Made by a program: the position numbers and the translations under genes
NCBI GenBank assembly: GCA_963422285.2
Contig: OY729419.2
Span: forward strand, 1,612,001-1,676,000
Source of the DNA: VXYL01 sp963422285
GTDB lineage: Bacteria; Pseudomonadota; Gammaproteobacteria; Pseudomonadales; Azotimanducaceae
Reading direction: 5' to 3'
DNA length: 64,000 nt
In this document: piece after piece, positions 49,404 through 56,862 of the stretch
Numbering within the stretch: the first letter of the stretch is position 1
Layout of the letters: every line of letters starts with the position of its first letter
The notes under the pieces: generated by a model
What the model was told of the DNA's origin: nothing
The model's input: the letters and a program-made list of their open reading frames with translations, nothing else
The model's database searches: none

Positions 49404-50011
49404 GGGGCCTCCTGGTGTCGTTCGAGGACTGCGCCGAGTTCCTGGTAGCCGTTGACGGCCTCGAACGCGGGATGCTGTTCGAGAACGCCCGGCGGGGCGT
49501 TGAAGAAGATGCCCGCGTCGGCTTCGTCGAGCATGCCGATGTCGTTGAAGGAGTCGCCGGCGGCGATCACCCGGTAGTTCATGGCGTGGAAGGCGCGCAC
49601 CGCCTGGCGTTTCGGGTCCTGCTGCCGCAGCCGGTAGCCGACGATGCGATCGCCATCGACGGCCAGCCGGTGGCAGAGCAGCAGCGGCTGGCTCAGCTTC
49701 GCCATCAGCGGCATGGCGAACTCGTAGAACGTGTCCGACAGGATGGCCACCTGGAAGCGTCGTCGCGCCCAGGCCAGGAAGTCGGCGGCGTCGGGCAGGG
49801 GATCGAGGCCGGCGATAACGTCGCGAATGGCGTCCAGGCCGAGATCGCGCTCCGCCAGGATGCCGAGACGCATGCGCATGAGGTCGTCGTAGACGGGGAT
49901 GTCGCGCGTGGTCTTGGCGAGCGCCTGGATGCCCGTGCTGCGGGCCACCGCCTGCCAGATCTCGGGCACCAGCACACCTTCGAGATCGAGACACAGCATG
50001 TTCAACGCCAA
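49400..50011 (-). CDS. thrH: ThrH phosphoserine phosphatase / homoserine phosphotransferase
   Basis: A 203-residue HAD enzyme closely resembling Pseudomonas ThrH. MLCLDLEGVLVPEIWQAVAR holds the nucleophile Asp, TTRDIPVYDDLMRMRLGIL and FQVAILSDTFYEFAMPLM the second motif, GYRLRQQDPKRQAVRAFHAM the Lys, YRVIAAGDSFNDIGMLDEAD the final Asp. The characterised protein moves phosphate from phosphoserine, optionally to homoserine. It is the first gene of the prp operon, an unusual partner for propionate metabolism. Confidence 0.9.
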   Translation of the reverse strand: MALNMLCLDLEGVLVPEIWQAVARSTGIQALAKTTRDIPVYDDLMRMRLGILAERDLGLDAIRDVIAGLDPLPDAADFLAWARRRFQVAILSDTFYEFAMPLMAKLSQPLLLCHRLAVDGDRIVGYRLRQQDPKRQAVRAFHAMNYRVIAAGDSFNDIGMLDEADAGIFFNAPPGVLEQHPAFEAVNGYQELGAVLERHQEAP

Positions 50012-50061
50012 CCCTCCCCAACGGCTCGACGGCAGCCGCGCAGTCTACTGCTTTCCGGCGA

Positions 50062-50745
50062 CTAGTCGGGACGCCGGGGTTGCCGCTCCTTGCGCAGCTC
50101 TGCTTCCAGCCGCGCAACTCGCGCTTCGGCGGCCTCGCGAGCGCGTTCCGATTCCGCGTGGGTGAGAAGCTCGCGCCCGGTGGCCGGATCGCATATCCGC
50201 AACTCCAGGCCTCGCAGCCGGAAGTGCAGACCAAGGGATTCGCTATGCACTCCCGGCAGGCCGTCCGCAGCCGGCGTCGGCGCGATGGGCCGGTAGCTGC
50301 CGTCGCGCAGGCGAAAGCCCTGCAATGCCGGCTGCAAGTACTCCTGGCGCGGATCGTATTGGAAGTACTCGGCAACGCCCCATTGGGCATAGAGGAGGCG
50401 CTTGCTGCCCTGATCCTCCTTGCGGGTGCTCTCGGACGTGATCTCCAGCACGAAGGCCGGCGTGGCCTCCTCCCACAGCAGATAGCGGTCCCGCCGATGG
50501 TTCGGCACGCCGAACGCCACGAACACGTCGGGCGCGACATGCCGGCGCCGGTTGCCGGGAACGTAGTGGACCAGCAGGTTGGCGCCGACATAGGCGTCCG
50601 GCCGGTGGGCGTAGAACGCCTTGAAGCCATGAGCCACATAGGTGACGCGGTCGAAATGCAGATCGGTCTCCGCCACGGGCTTGCCATCCGAAGTCGGGTA
50701 GTCGACGACCACGGCGGCGGTGCGGGAGAGAACGGCTTCGCTCAT
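50062..50745 (-). CDS. Uma2-family PD-(D/E)XK protein
   Basis: A 227-residue Uma2 protein of the same general kind as at 19.3 kb but of a different subgroup. Its N-terminal half has YVGANLLVHYVPGNRRRHVA, PDVFVAFGVPNHRRDRYLLW, PAFVLEITSESTRKEDQGSK (E-x-T..K), YAQWGVAEYFQYDPRQEYLQ. A short charged coiled coil ends it (SERAREAAEARVARLEAELR). The ATG at 50745 starts the conserved part. It stands alone between thrH and cysH, and its function is not established. Confidence 0.82.
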   Translation of the reverse strand: MSEAVLSRTAAVVVDYPTSDGKPVAETDLHFDRVTYVAHGFKAFYAHRPDAYVGANLLVHYVPGNRRRHVAPDVFVAFGVPNHRRDRYLLWEEATPAFVLEITSESTRKEDQGSKRLLYAQWGVAEYFQYDPRQEYLQPALQGFRLRDGSYRPIAPTPAADGLPGVHSESLGLHFRLRGLELRICDPATGRELLTHAESERAREAAEARVARLEAELRKERQPRRPD

Positions 50746-51078
50746 CGGCAAGTCCTCGGCGACGACGGCGCGCATCCTTGGGGCAGCGATCTTTGCCACC
50801 ATAGCACAGCCATCCGCGCAACCCAATGCGCCTCCGGTGCGGGACGCTCCAACCTTGGTCGCGACCGTGGTCGGTGAATTGCGGCCATTATCGAGAGCGC
50901 AGCATGGAGACGATATGGGCGATGTCTGAAAATACCGTAGGAAAATGCCGCTTCGAGTGCCGTTTGCCGGGAAATAGCCAAGGCGGCGATGTCATTACGA
51001 TATGACTAGACGTTATTTTCTCGCGTCTCGCCATGCTGCTAGGGTGCCCGCTTCCTGACGGATCTGCGTGGGAACGAC
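50746..51078. other. Intergenic region before cysH
   Basis: This 333-base stretch between the divergent Uma2 and cysH genes contains no coding frame I trust. Its right third (50930-51040) is AT-richer, with CATTACGATATGACTAG and GTTATTTTCTCG, and is the likely site of the cysH promoter and a CysB-binding site, but no convincing -35/-10 pair or CysB consensus can be picked by eye. Confidence 0.4.
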
Positions 51079-51861
51079 ATGGCCGAACCGCTTGCCCGCA
51101 GCTGGGCGGAGCCCGAAGCGACGCCGGAGGAACAGGCCCTGGCGGTGCTCGAAGACGCCTTCGCCGAGTTCGACCGCATCGCCATCTCCTTCAGCGGCGC
51201 GGAAGACGTGGTGCTGATCGATCTCGCCGCCCGCATCCGTGCCGGCGTACCGGTGTTCAGCCTGGATACCGGACGGCTGCACCCGCAGACCCATCGGTTC
51301 CTGGAGACGGTGCGCAAGCACTACGGCATCGCCATCGAGGCGCTGTCGCCGGACGCCGACGAGGTGGCCAAGCTGGTGCGCGACAAGGGCCTGTTCAGCT
51401 TCTATCGAGACGGCCACGGCGAGTGCTGCGCCATCCGCAAGATCCAGCCGCTGCGCCGCAAGCTCATGCGCCTGGACGCTTGGATTACCGGCCAGCGCGC
51501 CGATCAGAGCGTCACTCGCAGCGATCTGCCCGTGGCGCAGGACGACTTGGCGTTCTCCACCGCGCAGCACCCGATCGTCAAGTTCAATCCCCTGGCCGCA
51601 TGGACCGGCACCGATGTCTGGGACTACATCCGCCGGCGCGAAGTGCCCTACAACCCCTTGCACGACCAGGGCTTCCGCTCCATCGGCTGCGAACCCTGCA
51701 CCCGGCCTGTCGGTCCCCACCAGCACGAGCGAGAGGGACGCTGGTGGTGGGAGAACGCCGCCGACAAGGAATGCGGCCTGCATGCCCAGAACGTCGCCGC
51801 GCCCATCCGCCGGGCGGACTTGCCCGTGCAGCGCATCCCGACCCGCATGACGGGGCGTTGA
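51079..51861 (+). CDS. cysH: APS reductase (assimilatory)
   Basis: A 260-residue PP-loop reductase converting adenylyl sulfate to sulfite. ISFSGAEDVVLIDLA is the PP-loop. GECCAIRK and GCEPCTRP provide the Cys-Cys/Cys-x-x-Cys ligands of a [4Fe-4S] cluster that marks the APS-using form; E. coli-type PAPS reductases lack it. The C-terminal KECGLH holds the catalytic Cys. It thus bypasses APS kinase. It is followed after 6 bases by a thioredoxin-fold gene, and the CysB regulator gene is next, convergent. Confidence 0.93.
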   Translation: MAEPLARSWAEPEATPEEQALAVLEDAFAEFDRIAISFSGAEDVVLIDLAARIRAGVPVFSLDTGRLHPQTHRFLETVRKHYGIAIEALSPDADEVAKLVRDKGLFSFYRDGHGECCAIRKIQPLRRKLMRLDAWITGQRADQSVTRSDLPVAQDDLAFSTAQHPIVKFNPLAAWTGTDVWDYIRRREVPYNPLHDQGFRSIGCEPCTRPVGPHQHEREGRWWWENAADKECGLHAQNVAAPIRRADLPVQRIPTRMTGR

Positions 51862-51867
51862 CCGCCC

Positions 51868-52200
51868 ATGCGCATCACCTTCGTCAAGAAGATTCTCGCC
51901 AACGGCCAGCCTTGCGCGAAATGCGCCGACGTGGAGCGGCGCCTGACGGCATCCGGCCAGATGGCGCGGATCGACCGCGTGGTGGTGGCCGACGAGCGCG
52001 ATCCCCAGTCCGAAGGCATGCGCCTGGCAGCCCGGTACGCCATTGCCGCGGCGCCGTTCTTCGTCGTTGAAGACGGCGACGCGACCACCATCCACACCGT
52101 TTATCTGAAGTTCTCGAAGGAGATCTTCGGACGCCGTGCCGAAGCCGTGGCCGAGGCCCAGGAGATGCTTCGCGCCAATCCCGATCTGGACCTGATCTGA
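51868..52200 (+). CDS. Thioredoxin/glutaredoxin-like protein
   Basis: A 110-residue small thioredoxin-fold protein. ITFVKKILANGQPCAKCADV contains the redox motif CAKC; ERRLTASGQMARIDRVVVAD and AARYAIAAAPFFVVEDGDA (the cis-Pro region) follow. It is probably the electron donor for, or a recycler of, the adjacent APS reductase, an inference from the 6-base spacing. The short C-terminal helix (EAVAEAQEMLRANPDL) is acidic. Confidence 0.75.
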   Translation: MRITFVKKILANGQPCAKCADVERRLTASGQMARIDRVVVADERDPQSEGMRLAARYAIAAAPFFVVEDGDATTIHTVYLKFSKEIFGRRAEAVAEAQEMLRANPDLDLI

Positions 52201-52210
52201 TCCGACCGCG

Positions 52211-53200
52211 CTAGCGTTCCGGCAGCTCGATCCCCTCGAACAGCTCCGCCCGGGCCGCCGGCGTGGACGCCGCCAGTGCCAGCCGGATGAGTTCCGGTGT
52301 CAGGTGCGGCGCGAACAGGCCCACGAAATCGATCATGAACTGGCGCATGAACGTGCCCTTGCGGCAGCCGATGTAGGTGGTGCTGGGGTAGAACAGATCG
52401 CCGGCGTCGATGGCTGCCAAGTCGTGGTCCGTCTCGGGATCGTAGGCCATGCGGGCGATGATGCCGACGCCGAAGCCGAGACGAACGTAGGTCTTGATAA
52501 CGTCGGTGTCCACTGCCGAGAGGGCGATGTTGAAGGGGCTGTCCTCCAGGTTTTCCTGCGCCTCCTCGCCATTGCGAGCCACTGGCAGGCGCTCCCGAAA
52601 GCCGGCGTCGTAGGTGACGATGGGATGCGCTTCGAGATCCGCCAAGGTCAGCGATTCGCGCTCAGCCAACTCGTGGTCCCGCGGCGTCACCACGCAGCGG
52701 TTCCAGCGGTAGCAGGGCATCATCACCAGTTCCGAGTAGCGATCCATCACCTCTGGAGCGATGGCGAAGTCCACCACGCCGGACGAGGCCAGTGCGCCGA
52801 TCTGCTCGGTGGTGCCTTGACGCATGTGCAGGCTCACCTCCGGATAGACATCGCGCAGCAGCGGCAGAACCGCCGGCAGGGCGTAGCGTACCTGGGTGTG
52901 GGTGGTAGCGATGGATAGTGTGCCGCGAGTCTCGTTGCGGTACTCCTCGGCCACGGTACGGATGCTTTCCACATGGCGCATGATCTCGCCCACCTTGTCG
53001 AGAATGATCTCGCCGGCCGTGGTTACCCGGGCCAGATGCTTGCCGCTGCGGGCGAAGATCTCCACGCCCAGTTCGTCCTCCAAAAGGCGGATTTGCTTGC
53101 TGATGCCAGGCTGGGAGGTATGGAGATCGGAAGCCGTCGCCGAGATGTTGAGGTCGTGGCGCACGACCTCCCAGATGTAGCGAAGCTGGTGGAGCTTCAT
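52211..53200 (-). CDS. cysB: LysR-type regulator CysB
   Basis: A 329-residue tetrameric regulator of cysteine synthesis, activated by N-acetylserine or O-acetylserine. The winged helix-turn-helix (MKLHQLRYIWEVVRHDLNIS, TSQPGISKQIRLLEDELGVE) and the effector-binding residues TTHTQVRYALPAVLP match CysB/Cbl. The rest (GVGIIARMAYDPETDHDLAA, FYPSTTYIGCRKGTFMR) also fits CysB, which is about 324 residues. A striking hairpin lies 5 bases before its ATG. It converges on cysH and its partner. Confidence 0.93.
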   Translation of the reverse strand: MKLHQLRYIWEVVRHDLNISATASDLHTSQPGISKQIRLLEDELGVEIFARSGKHLARVTTAGEIILDKVGEIMRHVESIRTVAEEYRNETRGTLSIATTHTQVRYALPAVLPLLRDVYPEVSLHMRQGTTEQIGALASSGVVDFAIAPEVMDRYSELVMMPCYRWNRCVVTPRDHELAERESLTLADLEAHPIVTYDAGFRERLPVARNGEEAQENLEDSPFNIALSAVDTDVIKTYVRLGFGVGIIARMAYDPETDHDLAAIDAGDLFYPSTTYIGCRKGTFMRQFMIDFVGLFAPHLTPELIRLALAASTPAARAELFEGIELPER

Positions 53201-53205
53201 GGCTT

Positions 53206-53243
53206 GGCTCTCGTTATTCCCGAAAGGAATATTAACGAGAGCC
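53206..53243 (-). promoter_or_regulatory. Hairpin directly before the cysB start codon
   Basis: Read on the cysB strand, GGCTCTCGTT pairs perfectly with AACGAGAGCC. A three-base bulge (AAT) and an inner ATTCC/GGAAT stem with a TTTCG loop complete a 38-base structure ending 5 bases before the ATG. The only Shine-Dalgarno-like bases (GAGAG) are in the 3' arm, so folding would hide the ribosome site. As DNA, the same symmetry could be a CysB autoregulatory operator. The two ideas are not exclusive. Confidence 0.65.
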
Positions 53244-53259
53244 GTTATGCTTATGTCGC

Positions 53260-54204
53260 TTATTTGCTTGGGCAGGATTTCCCCTGCTCCGCCGGCTCGT
53301 TGCGCACCCCGTGGGGCACATGGCCGGTGGCGACGTGGCGGCTGGCGGCGCCGCAGTTGCTGGCCTGGTCGTCGAAGAAGACGTCCGCCTCGTAGGCGAG
53401 CAGAAACGCGGCCTTGTCGCGGCCGCCGAGGAACAGGCTTTCGTCGAGGCGGATGTCCCAGGCGCGCAAGGTCTTGATCACGCGCTCGTGAGCCGGAGCG
53501 CCGCGAGCGGTGACCAAGGCCGTGCGGATCGGGCAGTGGTCGCCGTCGAACTCTCTCTGCAAGCGGTGCAGGCCCTCCAGGAAGGGCTTGAACGGCCCTC
53601 CCTGCAGCGGACGATCGGCGGCTTCGGCCTCGGATTCGACGAACGCTTCAAGGCCGCGCTCCTGATAGATGCGCTCGGCTTGGTCGGAGAACAGCACCGC
53701 GTCGCCGTCGAAGGCTATCCTCAGCGAACCAGTGGCATTGGTCGTCTCGACGCCATCGGCGGACTTGCGCGAGGCCAGCAGCGTCGCCGCGGCGATGCCG
53801 CTGTCCAAGGCGTGCCCCACGTCCTCCGGCTCGGTGGACAGGAACAGATCGCAGCCGAAGGCTTCGGCATAGCGGTAGGGGCTGGCACCCGAGGAGAAGG
53901 CGGCGCACACGATATCCAGTTCGTGGGCGTGGATGGAGTTGAAGACCCGCAGCCCAGTATCCGCCGAATTGCGCGACAGCAGGATGATGTCCACTCGACG
54001 CTGGTCGAGGAGTTTGTTGATATGCAGCAGCTTGTTGACCAGGGCATAGCCCTCGCCCGGTTCGAGCACCTCGTTCTCGTGGCTGATCTGGTAGCGGCGG
54101 TAGGCCTCCAGACCCTGCTTGCGGTAGACCGCGTCCGAGGCATCGAGATCGAACAATGCCCGGGACGAGATGGCGACAGTAAGGAAGGTCTCCGCTTCAG
54201 GCAT
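53260..54204 (-). CDS. Cytosolic 5'-nucleotidase
   Basis: A 314-residue HAD-like 5'-nucleotidase of the NT5C1 type: LTVAISSRALFDLDASDAVY, LEPGEGYALVNKLLHINKLL, DIILLSRNSADTGLRVFNSI, IAFDGDAVLFSDQAERIYQE (motif D-x-D), RTALVTARGAPAHERVIKTL, SLFLGGRDKAAFLLAYEADV, FFDDQ (metal-binding Asp). It would dephosphorylate purine or pyrimidine mononucleotides. The start overlaps the DUF465 gene by 8 bases. Confidence 0.85.
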   Translation of the reverse strand: MPEAETFLTVAISSRALFDLDASDAVYRKQGLEAYRRYQISHENEVLEPGEGYALVNKLLHINKLLDQRRVDIILLSRNSADTGLRVFNSIHAHELDIVCAAFSSGASPYRYAEAFGCDLFLSTEPEDVGHALDSGIAAATLLASRKSADGVETTNATGSLRIAFDGDAVLFSDQAERIYQERGLEAFVESEAEAADRPLQGGPFKPFLEGLHRLQREFDGDHCPIRTALVTARGAPAHERVIKTLRAWDIRLDESLFLGGRDKAAFLLAYEADVFFDDQASNCGAASRHVATGHVPHGVRNEPAEQGKSCPSK

Positions 54205-54439
54205 CGAGATCGGGGATCAGCTTGCTTTCGAGTTTAGTGATCGAGTCCTTGAGCTTGAGCTTGCGCTTCTTCAGGCGTTGCAAACGCATGTGGTCCCGGT
54301 GATCGGTTTCCACCAAGTGCATGATGACCTCGTCCAGATCGCGATGCTCGATGCGCAATTCTCCAAGCCAGCGGACAATGTCCTGTTGCTCCAAACCCGT
54401 CTCCTCCCAGGGAAAAATCGGTTCTTTGCACGTCAGCAT
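54197..54439 (-). CDS. DUF465 (YdcH-like) small coiled-coil protein
   Basis: An 80-residue protein whose second half is the DUF465 signature: LRIEHRDLDEVIMHLVETDH, MRLQRLKKRKLKLKDSITKL, ESKLIPDL. Members are short dimeric coiled coils of unproved function. I prefer the ATG at 54439 (MLTCKEPIFPWEETGLEQQD) over one 69 bases upstream. It shares a transcript with the 5'-nucleotidase through an 8-base overlap. Confidence 0.75.
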   Translation of the reverse strand: MLTCKEPIFPWEETGLEQQDIVRWLGELRIEHRDLDEVIMHLVETDHRDHMRLQRLKKRKLKLKDSITKLESKLIPDLDA

Positions 54440-54822
54440 CCTCGCCCCCTGCCGGCGATTGCGCTTCGCGAGGCGACCGCGAGACGGCGGCGTCTCCCCT
54501 TGCCGCACGTCAAGGCGAGATTGTCGTCAACATTGCCAATGGCGACCGTCCCACGCATCATAGGGGCATTCTCGCCCGGTGCAAGGCATGAGATTGGTAC
54601 GCTCGACTTCATCCGCCGGCGAAGGTGCCGGAAATCCAATCGCCAGGGCGTCGCTGCGTACGCCGATCAAGCTCTTCACGCGGCCACCGGCGATGCCGGA
54701 GCGCCAGGGGGCGCAGGCGGCAACAGCGAGCCTAGTCCACCTGACGGCAGAGACGCGGCCGCGCCATGCTGGTGCGATCGGTGCGAAAATGCTTCGGGTG
54801 GAGTCGAATAAGCCCCCGCAGC
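54440..54822. other. Intergenic region, no gene seen
   Basis: About 380 bases between two divergent genes. Several short frames are open on both strands, but none has a recognisable protein pattern or a ribosome site. It presumably holds the promoters for the DUF465-nucleotidase pair and for the von Willebrand gene to the right; I could not pick one by eye. Confidence 0.4.
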
Positions 54823-55491
54823 ATGGCTAAGCCGCCGGCCCAGCGTTCCGACATCGCGCGTTTTCTCGCCCGCGCCAGTGCGCCGGCGGCGCATCGCATC
54901 CTGTTCGCCCTGGACGCCACCGCCAGCAGGGAACCCACCTGGGATCTCGCCATGAATCTGCACGCCGAACTGTTCCAGGCGGCTGCGGGGTCGTTGGGCG
55001 CCAATATGGCCGTGCAGCTGATCTACTACCGGGGCTTCAACGAGTTCCACGCCTCGCCCTGGTCCGCCTCGCCGGCCGAACTGCTCCAGCGCATGACCGG
55101 CGTTTCCTGCCACGGCGGGTTGACGCAGATCCAGCGCGTACTGGACCACGCCTTGGCCGAGGCCAAGCGCCAACCGGTGAAAGCTGCGGTATTTATCGGC
55201 GACGCCTGCGAGGAACCTTCCGGCGCGTTGGCCGCCGCCGCCGGGCGGCTGGCGCTGTTCAAGCTGCCCTTGTTCGTCTTCCAGGAAGGCGACGATCCCA
55301 TCGTCTCCCAGGCCTTCCGGGACATCGCCCGCATCACCGGCGGCGCCCATGCGCCGTTCGCGCCGGGCAGCGCCGATCGGCTGCGGGCGCTGTTCGGGGC
55401 GGTGGCCCGCTACGCCGCCCAGGGACGCGCTGGCGTTCGCGAACTCGACCACGATGCCGCTCGCAGCCTGCTGGCACAGCTGCCGCCATGA
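54823..55491 (+). CDS. von Willebrand A-like protein
   Basis: A 222-residue cytosolic protein with a VWA-like fold. The metal-ion-dependent adhesion motif appears as FALDATAS (D-x-T-x-S). VQLIYYRGFNEFHASPWSAS and CHGGLTQIQRVLDHALAEAK supply the second and third MIDAS segments (Thr in GGLTQI). VKAAVFIGDACEEP and LPLFVFQEGDDPIVSQAFRD follow. It overlaps the next gene by 4 bases, so it is expressed with a membrane J-protein. Confidence 0.7.
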   Translation: MAKPPAQRSDIARFLARASAPAAHRILFALDATASREPTWDLAMNLHAELFQAAAGSLGANMAVQLIYYRGFNEFHASPWSASPAELLQRMTGVSCHGGLTQIQRVLDHALAEAKRQPVKAAVFIGDACEEPSGALAAAAGRLALFKLPLFVFQEGDDPIVSQAFRDIARITGGAHAPFAPGSADRLRALFGAVARYAAQGRAGVRELDHDAARSLLAQLPP

Positions 55492-56234
55492 TCGTCGTCG
55501 TAATCGCCGCCTTGGTCGGCACCCTCGCCTTCGTCATGCTGTGGAAGGAGCTGGCGGCGAAGAATCGGCCTCGCAAGCCGTCCAGCCTCGCCGGGACGGC
55601 AGCGGTGGCGCTGATCGCCGCTCTGCTGCTGCTCACGGCCACCGGCCGTCTGCACTGGCTGGCAGCCGTGGCGGCGGCAGCGCTGCCGTTTCTGCGCTGG
55701 ATGCTCGGCCTGGTGGCCGGGCCGCTAATCGGCAGTCTGCTCCGTTCCGGGCTGAGCTCGAAGATGTTCCAGCAGACGGCAGGGCCGGCCGCCGGCGCTG
55801 GCCCGGCAACTTCGTCCGTAGCCACCGACGATCTGAACATGACTCTGGACCACGGCTCCGGCGACATGGACGGCGAAGTGCGAACCGGCCGGTTTGCCGG
55901 CCAACGCCTGTCGAATCTGGATCTCGACACACTGAAGACTATGTACGGGGAGCTGGCGGCGGCGGATTCGCGCCAGCTTCTCGGTGCCTATCTGGAGCGC
56001 CGCTTTCCCGGCTGGACCGACGCCTCGACGCGCCAGGACGGCGCTCCCGCCAGCCGCGACATGGATGCGAAGCAGGCATTGGCGGTACTCGGTCTCGAAG
56101 CCAGCGCCACCAAGCAGGACATCGTCAATGCCCACCGGCGGCTGATGCAGAAGCTGCATCCGGATCGCGGCGGCACGGACTATCTGGCAGCCACTTTGAA
56201 TCTCGCCAAGAAGGTGCTGTTGGAGAACCGTTAG
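55488..56234 (+). CDS. Membrane-anchored J-domain protein
   Basis: A 248-residue protein with two or three N-terminal membrane helices (IVVVIAALVGTLAFVMLW, TAAVALIAALLLLTATGRLH, LAAVAAAALPFLRWMLGLVA), a linker containing MTLDHGSGDMDGEVRTGRFA, and a C-terminal short J-domain (about 185-248): MDAKQALAVLGLEASATKQD and NAHRRLMQKLHPDRGGTDYL with the essential HPD. The layout resembles Tim14/DjlA-like proteins that recruit DnaK to a membrane site. The final four bases overlap the opposing TerB-like gene. Confidence 0.8.
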   Translation: MIVVVIAALVGTLAFVMLWKELAAKNRPRKPSSLAGTAAVALIAALLLLTATGRLHWLAAVAAAALPFLRWMLGLVAGPLIGSLLRSGLSSKMFQQTAGPAAGAGPATSSVATDDLNMTLDHGSGDMDGEVRTGRFAGQRLSNLDLDTLKTMYGELAAADSRQLLGAYLERRFPGWTDASTRQDGAPASRDMDAKQALAVLGLEASATKQDIVNAHRRLMQKLHPDRGGTDYLAATLNLAKKVLLENR

Positions 56235-56641
56235 CCGGCGGCGTTCAGGCCGCGCATGACAGCGCGGGCTTCCTCTTCCAAGGCCAGCAGGCGTTTGACC
56301 CAGTCGTCCATGCGGACGAAGTCCTCGTCGCCGATGTCGAAGGCGCGAGCGACCTCCTTCAGCAGGCACTCCTCCTCGATCTCGAAGGCGCCATCGACGT
56401 AGGAAAGGCGCAGCAGGTTGAGGATGGCGACAACCCGCGCCCGGCGCGAATCGAAGATCTCGCCGATGCCGTCGAGTTCCAGGTAGTCGGAGATCACATC
56501 CGGTTTCAGCGCCATCTCGCGCTTGAACTCGTCCATCATGTCCTCCTCGTTGGGATCGAGGAGGCCGTCGGAAACAACGACGTCGTGCGCCAGTCCCAGC
56601 AGCGCATCGCGCTGTTGTTCGGTGAGCGACGACAGCCACAC
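56231..56641 (-). CDS. TerB-like protein
   Basis: A 136-residue all-helical protein with the TerB (tellurite-resistance B-like) pattern of acidic metal-binding helices: LTEQQRDALLGLAHDVVVSD, GLLDPNEEDMMDEFKREMAL, LLRLSYVDGAFEIEEECLLK, FDIGDEDFVRMDDWVKRLLA. Each helix pair begins D-G with an E-E. The start is a GTG at 56641, 14 bases after a tiny membrane-protein frame. TerB folds often occur near VWA and J-domain genes, as here; the role is probably in envelope or metal stress, by context only. Confidence 0.7.
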   Translation of the reverse strand: MWLSSLTEQQRDALLGLAHDVVVSDGLLDPNEEDMMDEFKREMALKPDVISDYLELDGIGEIFDSRRARVVAILNLLRLSYVDGAFEIEEECLLKEVARAFDIGDEDFVRMDDWVKRLLALEEEARAVMRGLNAAG

Positions 56642-56655
56642 GGCGCGACGCCGCC

Positions 56656-56775
56656 CTACGGGACGACCAACGCCACGAAACTGGCGACCATGATGGCGAC
56701 GGCCAGCCAGCCAACGCCGAGGAAGAGCTTGACCACGATGCCCTGCTCGAAGAAGTCCTCGATGAGATGCCACAT
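56656..56775 (-). CDS. 39-residue membrane miniprotein
   Basis: MWHLIEDFFEQGIVVKLFLG followed by VGWLAVAIMVASFVALVVP: one amphipathic segment and one membrane helix, ending abruptly. A GGAG lies 10 bases before the ATG, and the TerB-like gene starts 14 bases downstream. It has no named family but looks like a real small membrane protein. Confidence 0.45.
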   Translation of the reverse strand: MWHLIEDFFEQGIVVKLFLGVGWLAVAIMVASFVALVVP

Positions 56776-56862
56776 GAGAGCGTACTCCGCGCAACCGGAA
56801 GTTGGAAGACTACCATGCGGGCGTGTACTATTCGCGCCCCTTGGACTGAGCATGGATTACTC

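Noticed and set aside
54579..54830. Short plus-strand frame before the von Willebrand gene
   Set aside because: No recognisable pattern or ribosome site; composition is typical of random open frames in this GC-rich DNA.
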